Shown: piece by piece, positions 24,482 through 33,977 of the stretch | Position numbering within the stretch: the first letter of the stretch is position 1 | How the letters are laid out: the number at the start of each line of letters is the position of its first letter | Origin: Seohaeicola sp024304985 | GTDB lineage: Bacteria > Pseudomonadota > Alphaproteobacteria > Rhodobacterales > Rhodobacteraceae | Direction: 5' to 3' | DNA length: 64,000 nucleotides | Assembly: GCF_028802875.1 (NCBI RefSeq) | Contig: NZ_JARAMP010000010.1 | Span: 1-64,000 of the forward strand | Program-made: the position numbers and the translations under genes | Notes under the pieces: model-generated | Told to the model about the DNA's origin: nothing | The model's input: only the letters and a program-made list of their open reading frames with translations | The model's database searches: none

Positions 24482-27238
24482 ATGAGCGACGATCCGAACC
24501 GCGCCTCCGCCTCAACCGCAGCACAGAACGCCACTGAAGGGCTGAGCCAGGAAGAGCTTGATGCCCTTGTGGCCGCTGCCGATACCGGCGGACGCACGCC
24601 GTCCGGCCCGGTGGGTCTGTTCATCCTGCTGGTGGCGCTTGTATGGTCGCTGTTCCAACTCTGGATCGCCTCGCCCTTGCCTTTCATGGTGGGCTTTGGC
24701 GTCTTCAATGACACCGAGGCACGCTCGTTCCATCTGGCCTTCGCACTGTTTCTGGCCTTTGCCGCCTATCCCGCTGCGCGCGGCACCTTCCAGACCGGCC
24801 TGGCCATCGCGGTGCCTGTGATCCTCTCGGCTCTTTTCATCTATGGCAGCCGCGAAGGTGATCCGATCTGGTGGATTCCGCTGGCCGGTGCCGCAATGGT
24901 GGGAATGGTCCTGCTGGGGTCGCCGCGCAACCGTGTACCTGTCTGGGAATGGGCGCTGGCGATCCTTGGGGCCGCAGCCGCGCTCTATATCTACTTCTAT
25001 TATGACGAAATCGGCCGCCGCGTCGGGGCTCCAATCGTTCAGGATTTCGTCGTGGCCGTCATCGGCATCCTGATCCTGCTCGAGGCCACCCGCCGCGCCT
25101 TGGGACCCGCGCTGATGATCGTGGCCAGCGTCTTTCTGATCTACACCTTCCTTGGTCCGATGATGCCCTCGATCATCGCCCACAAGGGCAATTCGCTGTC
25201 CGAGGTGGTCAATCACCAATGGATCACCACGCAGGGCGTGTTCGGCATCGCACTTGGCGTCTCGACCTCGTTCGTGTTTCTCTTCGTCCTTTTCGGCTCG
25301 CTGTTGGACAAGGCTGGCGCGGGAAATTACTTCATTCAGGTCGCGTTCAGCCTGATGGGTCACATGCGGGGCGGACCGGCCAAGGCGGCCGTGGTCTCGT
25401 CAGCCATGACCGGCCTCATTTCGGGGTCTTCCATCGCGAACGTGGTCACGACCGGCACCTTCACCATCCCGCTGATGAAGCGCGTGGGCTTTTCCTCGGA
25501 AAAAGCGGGCGCGGTCGAGGTGGCATCATCGGTCAACGGCCAGATCATGCCCCCCGTCATGGGGGCTGCCGCCTTCCTGATGGTCGAATATGTGGGCATC
25601 CCCTATTTCGACGTCGTCAAGCATGCCTTCCTGCCTGCGGTCATCAGCTATATCGCGCTGGTCTATATCGTGCATCTGGAGGCGATGAAGGCGGGCATGG
25701 AAGGTCTGCCGCGCGCCTATACGCCCAAGCCCATCGTGCAGCGGCTGATCGGCATCGCCTTCACCATCGCGGTGATCTGCGCGCTCAGCTTTGCGGTCTA
25801 TTACGGCATGGGCTGGATCAGACCCACCTTCGGTGATGCAGCAGGCTGGATCGTCTTTGCCCTGCTGATCGTGGTCTATGTGGCGCTGCTGCGCGTCGCC
25901 GCGAACGAAGCCCCGCTCAAGATGGAGGACCCCAACGCGCCGGTGACATCGCTGCCCCTGCCCGGTCCCACAATCCGCTCGGGTCTGCATTTCCTGCTGC
26001 CCGTGGTGGTGCTGGTCTGGTCGCTGATGGTGGACCGCCTCAGCCCCGGCCTGTCGGCCTTCTGGGCGGCGGCCTTCATGATCTTCATCCTGCTGACACA
26101 GCGCCCGATCATGGCGATCCTGCGCCGTGAAGGCGAATTGGCCATGGCGTTCCGCGCCGGGTTCATCGACCTGATCGAAGGACTGGTCGCGGGTGCGCGC
26201 AACATGATCGGCATCGGCATCGCGACGGCAACGGCGGGCATCATCGTGGGCGCGGTCAGCCAGACGGGTGTCGGCTCTTCCCTTGCCGATGTAGTCGAGG
26301 TGCTGTCGGGCGGTCACATCATGGCGATCCTGCTGCTGACGGCGGTGCTGTCGCTGATCCTTGGCATGGGTCTGCCGACAACGGCCAACTATATCGTGGT
26401 CTCGGCCCTGCTTGCGCCAGTGATCGTGACCCTGGGCCAGCAGAACGGGCTGATCGTGCCGCTGATTGCGGTGCATCTGTTCGTCTTCTATTTCGGGATC
26501 ATGGCCGACGTGACCCCGCCGGTGGGTCTGGCCAGCTTTGCCGCTGCCGCCGTATCGGGCGGAGATCCGATCAAGACCGGTGTGGTGGCCTTCTTCTACT
26601 CGCTGCGGACGGCGGCGCTGCCCTTCCTGTTCATCTTCAACACCGATCTGTTGCTGATCAACGTGACATGGGCGCAAGGGATCCTAGTCTTTGTGGTGGC
26701 CACGGTCGCCATGCTGCTGTTCGCCGCCGCAACGCAGGGCTGGTTCCTGACCCGCAATCGCATCCACGAAACGGTGCTTCTGCTTCTGGTCGCCTTCACC
26801 TTCTTCCGGCCGGGCTTCTGGATGGACATGATCTCGCCACCCTATGAAATCCTACCCCCGGCACAGATCGACACCGCCGTGATGTCCACCCCACCTGGCG
26901 AGCTGCTGCGGCTGCGTGTGGACGGCATGAACGACGTGGGCGACCCAATCAGTTTCGTAGCCCTACTTCCCGTGGGCGAGGGTGACACCCCCGAGGACCG
27001 TCTCTTCGCGTCGGGTCTGGAACTGATCACGCAGGGCGACACGGTGATCGTTGACAATGCCACATTCGGCAGCCCCGCGCAGCAAGCGGGCTTCGACTGG
27101 GATCAGACGATCACGCAGGTTCTGGCCCCACTGCCGCAGCCGTCGAAATACTGGATGTTCCTGCCGGCCTTCCTTGTTCTGGGCGGGATCGTTCTGATGC
27201 AGCGCCGGCGTATCGCCCACGCCCCAGCCACCGCCTGA
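24482..27238 (+). CDS. TRAP transporter permease, fused DctQM (TAXI type)
   Basis: This 918-residue polytopic membrane protein fuses small (4-TM) and large (12-TM) TRAP permease domains. The large-domain motifs GLISGSSIANVVTTGTFTIP and LGMGLPTTANYIVVSALLAP are clear. The C-terminal region (about 760-918) resembles the DUF3394 extension found on TAXI permeases, with a soluble segment between two helices. It takes up the TAXI ligand with ion gradients. A universal stress protein gene follows 12 bases later. Confidence 0.93.
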   Translation: MSDDPNRASASTAAQNATEGLSQEELDALVAAADTGGRTPSGPVGLFILLVALVWSLFQLWIASPLPFMVGFGVFNDTEARSFHLAFALFLAFAAYPAARGTFQTGLAIAVPVILSALFIYGSREGDPIWWIPLAGAAMVGMVLLGSPRNRVPVWEWALAILGAAAALYIYFYYDEIGRRVGAPIVQDFVVAVIGILILLEATRRALGPALMIVASVFLIYTFLGPMMPSIIAHKGNSLSEVVNHQWITTQGVFGIALGVSTSFVFLFVLFGSLLDKAGAGNYFIQVAFSLMGHMRGGPAKAAVVSSAMTGLISGSSIANVVTTGTFTIPLMKRVGFSSEKAGAVEVASSVNGQIMPPVMGAAAFLMVEYVGIPYFDVVKHAFLPAVISYIALVYIVHLEAMKAGMEGLPRAYTPKPIVQRLIGIAFTIAVICALSFAVYYGMGWIRPTFGDAAGWIVFALLIVVYVALLRVAANEAPLKMEDPNAPVTSLPLPGPTIRSGLHFLLPVVVLVWSLMVDRLSPGLSAFWAAAFMIFILLTQRPIMAILRREGELAMAFRAGFIDLIEGLVAGARNMIGIGIATATAGIIVGAVSQTGVGSSLADVVEVLSGGHIMAILLLTAVLSLILGMGLPTTANYIVVSALLAPVIVTLGQQNGLIVPLIAVHLFVFYFGIMADVTPPVGLASFAAAAVSGGDPIKTGVVAFFYSLRTAALPFLFIFNTDLLLINVTWAQGILVFVVATVAMLLFAAATQGWFLTRNRIHETVLLLLVAFTFFRPGFWMDMISPPYEILPPAQIDTAVMSTPPGELLRLRVDGMNDVGDPISFVALLPVGEGDTPEDRLFASGLELITQGDTVIVDNATFGSPAQQAGFDWDQTITQVLAPLPQPSKYWMFLPAFLVLGGIVLMQRRRIAHAPATA

Positions 27239-27250
27239 GGGAGACCGCAG

Positions 27251-27676
27251 ATGTTCCGCAACATTCTCATGCCCATCGACATCGAACACCCCGAATCCTG
27301 GGAAAAGGCCCTGCCGATGGCGGTGGAGCTGACCGGGACCGAGGGCACGCTGCATATCCTTGGCATCGTCCATGATATCGGTTCCGCATGGGTGGCGCAG
27401 TCCTTGCCGCGCGATTTCGAGGAGAAATCCCTCCAGAACATGAAATCGCGCCTCAATGCCTTTGCTTCTGAACACCTACCGGGCAACATGCGGGTCAAGA
27501 CGCATGTCGGGCATGGGCATGTCGCCGAGCACATCCTGAAGGCCGCCAAGACGATCGGGGCGGAACTGATCGTCATCGCCGCGCATCACCCCGACGATCT
27601 GCGCACGCTGCTGATCGGATCGAACAGTGGCAAGGTGGTACGCAACGCGACGATTCCCGTCCTGACCGTGCGCTAA
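27251..27676 (+). CDS. Universal stress protein (UspA family, TeaD-like)
   Basis: This 141-residue UspA-fold protein begins MFRNILMPIDIEHPESWEKA and ends GSNSGKVVRNATIPVLTVR, the normal end of the fold. The usual G-x2-G of the ATP loop is replaced by HHPDDLRT, so nucleotide binding may be altered. GGGAGA is just upstream. USP genes commonly follow TRAP permeases (for example TeaD with TeaABC) and can modulate transport. Confidence 0.88.
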   Translation: MFRNILMPIDIEHPESWEKALPMAVELTGTEGTLHILGIVHDIGSAWVAQSLPRDFEEKSLQNMKSRLNAFASEHLPGNMRVKTHVGHGHVAEHILKAAKTIGAELIVIAAHHPDDLRTLLIGSNSGKVVRNATIPVLTVR

Positions 27677-27834
27677 GGCGAATGGCCGATCAGCGCCACA
27701 AGTTGACGCAGCGTCACCTTCGGAAAAACCGGACGAAATTCGAACAACAAGCTATTGTTCCGGCAGGAAGCGGCCCCAAATAGGGCCGTGCGCGCATCTG
27801 GTGCCAGTTTTTGAAGTGAAACGATCCGGTTTGG

Positions 27835-27952
27835 GGGGCTCCTTGGACCGGTCAGGTCGAAACCGTGTTGCACACAGGGTTTCAACCTCTTTAAAACGGC
27901 GCAACCCGTTTGCCGTCCACGGTATGACAGTCTGACCAAGGAGCCCCATTTC
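27835..27952 (+). ncRNA. Structured leader RNA of the Mrp antiporter operon, candidate riboswitch
   Basis: The 5' leader contains GGGGCTCCTTGG (27835-27846), a perfect 12-base complement of CCAAGGAGCCCC (27936-27947). The latter holds the AAGGAG ribosome binding site of the GTG start at 27953. Between them a second helix forms (27855-27864 with 27878-27887, one mismatch, capped by GTGT/ACAC) and a weaker third helix (ACGGC 27896-27900 with GCCGT 27912-27916). This is a closed multibranch fold that can mask the ribosome binding site. I do not recognise a known riboswitch class. Confidence 0.5.
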
Positions 27953-30811
27953 GTGTCTCTGATTCTCATCGCTGCCCTTCCGTTTCTGGGTGCGCTTCTG
28001 CCGGGACTGATGATCCGCGCGGGACGCAACGCCTGCGCCTGGACCACGGCCCTTGTCACACTGACTGCGTTGATCGGCCTGCTGGTCCACGCCCCCGCCG
28101 TCATGCGCGGCGAGGTGATCCAGTTTCGCCTGGACTGGATCCCCATGCTGGGCCTGAACGCGAATTTCTTCCTCGACGGTCTGGGCCTGCTGTTTGCCGG
28201 CCTGATCCTTGGGATCGGCCTCTTGATCATCATCTACGCGCGCTTCTACCTGTCGCGGAACGATCCGATGGGGCAGTTCTACACCTATCTGCTGCTGTTC
28301 CAGGGCGCGATGGTGGGCATCGTGCTGTCGGACAACGTCCTGCTGTTGCTGATCTTCTGGGAGCTGACCTCGCTCTCGTCCTTCCTGCTGATCGGCTATT
28401 GGAAACACCTGCCCGAAGGCCGTCAGGGCGCGCGCATGGCGCTGGCTGTCACCGGCATGGGCGGACTGGCCCTGATCGGGGGCATGCTGATCCTTGGCAA
28501 TATCGTGGGCAGTTATGACCTGACCGTGATCCTTGAAAACAAGGACATCATTCAGGCAAGCCCCCTCTATCTGCCCGCGCTCATCCTGATCCTGCTGGGT
28601 TGCTTCACCAAATCGGCGCAGTTCCCCTTCCATTTCTGGTTGCCCCACGCCATGGCAGCGCCCACGCCGGTGTCGGCCTATCTGCACTCGGCCACGATGG
28701 TGAAAGCGGGTCTGTTCCTGATGGCCCGCCTCTGGCCGGTGCTGGCGGGCACGCCGGAATGGTTCTACATCGTCGCCACAACGGGCCTGATCACGATGGT
28801 GCTGGGCGCGGTGATTGCGCTGTTCAAGGATGACCTCAAGGCCCTTCTGGCCTTTTCCACCGTGTCACATCTGGGCCTGATCACGATGCTTCTGGGCTTC
28901 GGCACGCCCTTCGCCGCCGTGGTCGCGGTGTTCCACATCATCAACCACGCCACCTTCAAGGCAGCTTTGTTCATGAGCGCGGGCATCGTCGATCACGAGG
29001 CCCATACACGCGACATCAAGCGTCTGGGCGGGCTGCGCCACCTGATGCCGGTGACATTCACCATCGCCACCGTGGCAGGTCTGTCCATGGCGGGCATCCC
29101 GCTTTTCAACGGGTTCCTATCCAAGGAAATGATGCTCGACGCCGCCTCCAACACCGTCTGGCAGGGCAATCCCTGGATCATCCCGGCATTGGCCACCTTG
29201 GGCGCGCTTTTCTCGGTCGCCTATTCCTTCCGGCTGATCGTTCACACCTTCCTTGGCCCCAAGCGCGACGATTATCCCGCCAAGCCGCATGATCCGGGCT
29301 TCGGCATGTGGGCTTCGCCCGCGCTGCTGGCCACGCTGGTGATCCTGATCGGGATCATGCCCGCGCTGATGGTCGGCCCGCTTGTCGCCACAGCTTCCAG
29401 CGCGGTGATCGGCGGCGAACTGCCCTATTACTCGCTCAAGATCTGGCACGGGGTGAACACCGCACTGTTCCTGTCCATCGCAGCGGTCGTGGGCGGCCTG
29501 ATCCTTCTGGCCCTGCACCGCCCGCTGGATGCCGCATGGATCCGCGCGCCCCGTCCCGAGGCCAAGGCGATTTTCGACGCGCTGCTGGGTGCCATCACCC
29601 GCGCGGCCAATGCCCTGACCGACGGTCTGCACAACGGAGCCATGACCCGCTATGCGGCGGTCTTCACCCTTGCAGTGATCGTAGCAGGCACGACCGCATG
29701 GTTCGGCGGCACGGCCCCCGCCCCCGCGCGCGAGGTGATGGCCATCGGGCCGGTCCCGCTGATCGGGTGGTTCCTGCTGGTCGTGGCCTCGGGCTGCATG
29801 GTGGCGTTCCACCGCAACCGCCTGCTGGCGCTGGTCCTGATGGGGATCGTGGGTCTGATCGTCTCGGTTGCCTTCGCCTATCTGTCCGCCCCGGACCTTG
29901 CACTGACACAGTTCTCGGTTGAGGTGGTCAGCATCATCCTGCTGCTTCTGGCCCTGAACTTCCTGCCCAAGACCACGCCCAACGAAAGCGGAAGTGGCCG
30001 TCGCCTGCGGGATGGCATCATCGCGGTGTTGGGCGGGCTGGCCGTCGGTGGGCTTGCACTTGCGGTGCTTCTGTCCGACTTCTCGCAAGAGAGCATCTCG
30101 GCCTTCCACCTTGCCAATTCGAAACCGGGTGGCGGCGGCACCAATGTGGTGAACGTGATCCTTGTGGACTTCCGCGGCTTCGATACCTTTGGCGAGATCA
30201 TCGTGCTGGGCATCGCGGCCCTCGTGATTTTCGCCATGACCGAATCCGTCCTGAACGGGCCCGTCGGTGCCAGACTCAAGCAACGCCCGATCAACCCGAA
30301 CGAGGCCGGAGACCGCCATCCGCTGATGATGGTCGTCGCCACGCGCGTGATGATGCCCATCGCCGTGATGGTCGGTGTCTTCATCTTCCTGCGCGGCCAT
30401 AACGAACCGGGCGGCGGCTTCATCGCGGGCCTGATCGTGGCCATCGCTCTGGTCATGCAATACATGGCCAGTGGCTTTGAATGGGCGGCCGCGCGTCAGC
30501 GCTATCCCTATCACATGATCATCGCGCTGGGGATCTTTGCCGCCGCCTTCACCGGGATCGGCTCGTGGTTCGCGGACCGGCCCTTCCTGACCAGCAACTA
30601 CGGCTATTTCCAGATCCCGCCGATGGGCGAGTTCGAGCTGGCCACGGCCATGGCCTTCGACGTGGGCGTTTTCCTCTGCGTCGTGGGTGCCGTGATGCTG
30701 GCACTGGAAAGCCTGTCCCGCTTTGCCCACCGGGCCGGCGATCGGCCCAGCCCCTATCCCATGGATATCGACCCCTCGCGGGATCTGCCGCAGGAGGCGA
30801 AGGACGCGTAA
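27953..30811 (+). CDS. mrpA: Mrp cation/H+ antiporter, fused subunits A and B
   Basis: This 952-residue membrane protein starts with GTG at 27953, preceded by AAGGAG. The N-terminal two thirds is a proton-translocating NADH dehydrogenase-type antiporter domain (FWELTSLSSFLLIGYW; HAMAAPTPVSAYLHSATMVK). The C-terminal ~150 residues are MrpB-like (RVMMPIAVMVGVFIFLRGHN; PGGGFIAGLIVAIALVMQYM), a fusion typical of proteobacteria. The complex expels Na+ (or K+) in exchange for protons and supports pH and salt tolerance. Confidence 0.93.
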   Translation: MSLILIAALPFLGALLPGLMIRAGRNACAWTTALVTLTALIGLLVHAPAVMRGEVIQFRLDWIPMLGLNANFFLDGLGLLFAGLILGIGLLIIIYARFYLSRNDPMGQFYTYLLLFQGAMVGIVLSDNVLLLLIFWELTSLSSFLLIGYWKHLPEGRQGARMALAVTGMGGLALIGGMLILGNIVGSYDLTVILENKDIIQASPLYLPALILILLGCFTKSAQFPFHFWLPHAMAAPTPVSAYLHSATMVKAGLFLMARLWPVLAGTPEWFYIVATTGLITMVLGAVIALFKDDLKALLAFSTVSHLGLITMLLGFGTPFAAVVAVFHIINHATFKAALFMSAGIVDHEAHTRDIKRLGGLRHLMPVTFTIATVAGLSMAGIPLFNGFLSKEMMLDAASNTVWQGNPWIIPALATLGALFSVAYSFRLIVHTFLGPKRDDYPAKPHDPGFGMWASPALLATLVILIGIMPALMVGPLVATASSAVIGGELPYYSLKIWHGVNTALFLSIAAVVGGLILLALHRPLDAAWIRAPRPEAKAIFDALLGAITRAANALTDGLHNGAMTRYAAVFTLAVIVAGTTAWFGGTAPAPAREVMAIGPVPLIGWFLLVVASGCMVAFHRNRLLALVLMGIVGLIVSVAFAYLSAPDLALTQFSVEVVSIILLLLALNFLPKTTPNESGSGRRLRDGIIAVLGGLAVGGLALAVLLSDFSQESISAFHLANSKPGGGGTNVVNVILVDFRGFDTFGEIIVLGIAALVIFAMTESVLNGPVGARLKQRPINPNEAGDRHPLMMVVATRVMMPIAVMVGVFIFLRGHNEPGGGFIAGLIVAIALVMQYMASGFEWAAARQRYPYHMIIALGIFAAAFTGIGSWFADRPFLTSNYGYFQIPPMGEFELATAMAFDVGVFLCVVGAVMLALESLSRFAHRAGDRPSPYPMDIDPSRDLPQEAKDA

Positions 30812-31164
30812 TGGAATACCTTCTTGCAACAGCCATCGGCGTGATGACCGCAGCGGGGATCTATCTGCTGCTGCGTCAGCGCACTTTTCCGGTGATCCTT
30901 GGCATCTCGATGCTGACCTATGCGGTGAACCTGTTCCTGTTCGCTTCGGGACGGGTGGCCATCAACCTGCCGCCGGTCCTGCTGAACCAGACGCCCACCT
31001 ATACCGACCCGCTGCCGCAGGCGCTTGTCCTGACCGCTATCGTGATCTCGTTCGGGATGACGGCGGTTGTGGTGCTCATGGGGCTGGGGGCCTTCCTCTC
31101 GGCCAGAACCGATCATATCGACCTGGCCCGGACCGGCGATCAGGCTGAGGAGTCGGGCAAATGA
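30811..31164 (+). CDS. mrpC: Mrp antiporter subunit C
   Basis: This 117-residue membrane protein resembles NuoK, with three hydrophobic helices (LLATAIGVMTAAGIYLLLR; FPVILGISMLTYAVNLFLF; ALVLTAIVISFGMTAVVVLM). ATG at 30811 overlaps the mrpA stop by one base. An upstream in-frame start exists but would lie inside mrpA. It overlaps mrpD by 4 bases. Confidence 0.9.
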   Translation: MEYLLATAIGVMTAAGIYLLLRQRTFPVILGISMLTYAVNLFLFASGRVAINLPPVLLNQTPTYTDPLPQALVLTAIVISFGMTAVVVLMGLGAFLSARTDHIDLARTGDQAEESGK

Positions 31165-32798
31165 ACCACTGGATCATCGCCCCCGTCCTGCTGCCGCCCC
31201 TTGTCGGCGCGGTCATCATCCTTGCCGCCCGCTATCAGGTGGCCTTGCAGCGTGTGTTCTCGGTCGCCTCAACCGTGGCACTGGCCGGAATCGCCATTGG
31301 CCTTCTGGTCCAGAGCATGAGCGGCCAGATCGGTGTCTATGAACTGGGCAACTGGCCCGCCCCCTTCGGCATCGTGCTGGTGCTGGACCGGCTGACAGCC
31401 ACCATGGTGACCCTGACCGCGCTGCTGGGCGTGGCGGTCGTTCTCTATGCCATCGGCTCGGGCTGGGACAAACGCGGCAACCACTTCCATGCGCTCTTCC
31501 AGTTTCAGCTGATGGGCATCTTCGGGGCCTTCCTGACCGGCGACGTGTTCAACCTGTTCGTGTTCTTCGAGGTGCTTCTCATCGCCTCCTACGGTCTGAT
31601 GATCCACGGCGGCGGCGCGGTGCGCCTGCGCGCGGGCGTGCAGTATGTAGTCTACAACCTGCTCGGTTCGACCCTGTTCCTGTTCGCGCTGGGCACGATC
31701 TATGCGGTGACAGGCACGCTGAACATGGCCGATCTGGCCCTGCGCGTGGCCGAACTGCCTGCGGATGACACCGCGATGATCCGGGTTGCCGCAATCCTGC
31801 TGCTGCTGGTCTTTGCGGTCAAGGCCGCACTGATCCCCCTGCATTTCTGGCTGCCCGCCACCTATGCCGAGGCACCCGCGCCCGTCGCCGCCCTTTTCGC
31901 GGTGATGACCAAGATCGGCGCCTATGCGATCATCCGCATCTACACGCTGGTCTTCGGCCCCGAAGTTGCGGCCACCGCCGACATCATCGGCCCGTGGCTA
32001 ATGCCCGCGGCACTGGTGACGCTGGCCATCGGGATGCTGGGCGTGCTGGGGGCCACCCATCTGGGCCGTCTGGCCGCCTTTGCCGCCATCGGCTCGATGG
32101 GCACGCTGCTGATCGCCATCGCGCCCTTCACCCCGCAGGCCACCACGGCGGCGCTCTATTACATGATCCATTCGACGCTGGCGGGGGCCGCCCTGTTTCT
32201 GGTGGTGGACATGGTCCGCGCGCGGCGGCAGGCCGAGGATGACGCCATCGCTCCGCGCGCCGTGATTGCGCAAAACGGACTGATCGCAGCCTATTTCTTT
32301 GCCGCCGCCATCGCCACGGCGGGCATGCCGCCACTCTCGGGCTTTCTGGGAAAGCTGCTGGTTCTGGACGCGCTGCGCGGACATGATCTGGTCTGGCTGA
32401 TCTGGGCGACGATCCTTGTCACCTCGCTGGTCGCCGTGGTGGGCTTTGCCCGCGCGGGCAGCATGGTCTTCTGGAAGGTCGAACCCGCGCCCGAGGTGGA
32501 CTCCGCCGCCGCGCCCCCCGCCGCCCTGCCCTTTGTGGCGACAGGCAGCCTGATCGCGGGCATCGTGGCGCTGACCGTCTTTGCGGGCCCCGTCACCGCC
32601 TTCCTGTCCGACACCTCGGAACAGGTCTTTGACAAGCAAGCCTATATCGACGCCGTGATGGACACCCCCCGCGCGCAGGAGGCCGAGGCGGCGAATGCCG
32701 CGGGCAAGCCTCTGGCCTATTATGGCAACACCGAAGGCAGCGCGGACAAGGCCGACGCCGAAAGCACCACCGACAGCCAGCAGGAGAAGACCGAATGA
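31161..32798 (+). CDS. mrpD: Mrp antiporter subunit D
   Basis: This 545-residue antiporter-like subunit of the NuoN/M type has FVFFEVLLIASYGLMIHGGG and LIPLHFWLPATYAEAPAPVA. It forms the second proton channel of the Mrp complex. Its C-terminus is a hydrophilic tail rich in Glu, Asp and Ala, ending just before mrpE. Neighbours overlap by 4 bases. Confidence 0.92.
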   Translation: MNHWIIAPVLLPPLVGAVIILAARYQVALQRVFSVASTVALAGIAIGLLVQSMSGQIGVYELGNWPAPFGIVLVLDRLTATMVTLTALLGVAVVLYAIGSGWDKRGNHFHALFQFQLMGIFGAFLTGDVFNLFVFFEVLLIASYGLMIHGGGAVRLRAGVQYVVYNLLGSTLFLFALGTIYAVTGTLNMADLALRVAELPADDTAMIRVAAILLLLVFAVKAALIPLHFWLPATYAEAPAPVAALFAVMTKIGAYAIIRIYTLVFGPEVAATADIIGPWLMPAALVTLAIGMLGVLGATHLGRLAAFAAIGSMGTLLIAIAPFTPQATTAALYYMIHSTLAGAALFLVVDMVRARRQAEDDAIAPRAVIAQNGLIAAYFFAAAIATAGMPPLSGFLGKLLVLDALRGHDLVWLIWATILVTSLVAVVGFARAGSMVFWKVEPAPEVDSAAAPPAALPFVATGSLIAGIVALTVFAGPVTAFLSDTSEQVFDKQAYIDAVMDTPRAQEAEAANAAGKPLAYYGNTEGSADKADAESTTDSQQEKTE

Positions 32799-33286
32799 TC
32801 GCCCGTATCTTTCCCCATCCCCTGCTGACCCTGACACTGGTCATCGTCTGGCAGATGCTGGTCAATTACGTCTCGCTGGGCACCCTTGTGTTCGGCCTGA
32901 TCCTTGGCATCGTGATCCCCCTGTTGACCGCTCCTTATTGGCCCGACCGCCCGCGCCTCAAAAGCCCGATGATGATCGTCGAGTTCATCCTGATCGTGCT
33001 CTGGGACATCGTCGTGGCCAATATCGTGGTTGCCAAGACCATCCTCTTCACCCGCAATGCATCGATGCACCCCACCTGGATCACCATCCCGCTGGACCTG
33101 CGCACCCCCGAGGCGATTACCGTGCTGGCGGGCACCATCACCATGACACCCGGCACCGTCAGCAGCGACGTCGCCGCCGATGGCCGCAGCCTTCTGGTGC
33201 ATTGCCTGAACGCGCCCGATCCGGATGCAGTCGTGGCCGACATCAAGCAGCGCTACGAGCGACGCCTGAAGGAGATTTTCGAATGA
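32795..33286 (+). CDS. mrpE: Mrp antiporter subunit E
   Basis: This 163-residue MnhE/MrpE family protein has hydrophobic N-terminal helices followed by the family region TLFTRNASMHPTWITIPLDL-like and AGTITMTPGTVSSDVA. It is a required, non-channel subunit of the complex. ATGA overlaps join it to mrpD and mrpF. Confidence 0.9.
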   Translation: MIARIFPHPLLTLTLVIVWQMLVNYVSLGTLVFGLILGIVIPLLTAPYWPDRPRLKSPMMIVEFILIVLWDIVVANIVVAKTILFTRNASMHPTWITIPLDLRTPEAITVLAGTITMTPGTVSSDVAADGRSLLVHCLNAPDPDAVVADIKQRYERRLKEIFE

Positions 33287-33555
33287 TCCTCACCTATGCC
33301 CTGATCTTTACGACCGGCTGTTTCGCCCTTGGCCTGCTGATGAACCTCTGGCGCGTCGTCAACGCACCGGGCGTGCCCGACCGCATCCTGGCGCTGGACA
33401 CGATGGTGATCAACTTCATCGCCATCCTCGTCCTTTATGGCATCATCGAGGGCACGGCGGTCTATTTCGAAGCCTCGATCCTGATCGCCATGGTCGGCTT
33501 CATTTCGACCGTGGCCTATGCGCGCTTCATGCTGCGCGGCAACATCATCGAATGA
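33283..33555 (+). CDS. mrpF: Mrp antiporter subunit F
   Basis: This 90-residue protein has three predicted helices and the MrpF segment PGVPDRILALDTMVINFIA. ATG at 33283 overlaps the mrpE stop; the much longer upstream frame is a shadow of mrpE. Confidence 0.9.
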   Translation: MILTYALIFTTGCFALGLLMNLWRVVNAPGVPDRILALDTMVINFIAILVLYGIIEGTAVYFEASILIAMVGFISTVAYARFMLRGNIIE

Positions 33556-33977
33556 CGGGGGATATGGCAATGGGTCTGGACATGGCACTCTGGCAGGAAA
33601 TCACTGTCTCGGTCTTTCTGGTCATCGCGGGCATCTTCGGCCTTGTCGGGTCGTTCGGCCTGCTCAAGCTGCCCGATCCGATGACGCGGCTGCATGCACC
33701 GACCAAGGCGACGACATTGGGCGTCGGTGGCGTGCTGATCGCCTCGATGCTCTATTTCATCTTCGCCAAGGGGCAGATCAGCTTTCACGAGCTGATGATC
33801 ACGCTGTTCCTGTTCCTGACCGCTCCGATCACCGCGCATTTTCTGGCCAAGGCGAATCTTCATACCAATGTGAACCGCGCCGATGTGCCGCCTCCCGTGG
33901 GGGATCGCCCTTGGGCAGGCTATGAAAGCGACGACGCCCGCCGCATCGCCGAAGGCGAAAGCACCCCCGGCGCATGA
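33552..33977 (+). CDS. mrpG: Mrp antiporter subunit G
   Basis: This 141-residue protein has the MrpG motif FGLLKLPDPMTRLHAPTKAT and three hydrophobic segments. It completes the Mrp set. It overlaps mrpF by 4 bases and the CbiX-like gene by 4. Confidence 0.92.
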   Translation: MTGDMAMGLDMALWQEITVSVFLVIAGIFGLVGSFGLLKLPDPMTRLHAPTKATTLGVGGVLIASMLYFIFAKGQISFHELMITLFLFLTAPITAHFLAKANLHTNVNRADVPPPVGDRPWAGYESDDARRIAEGESTPGA

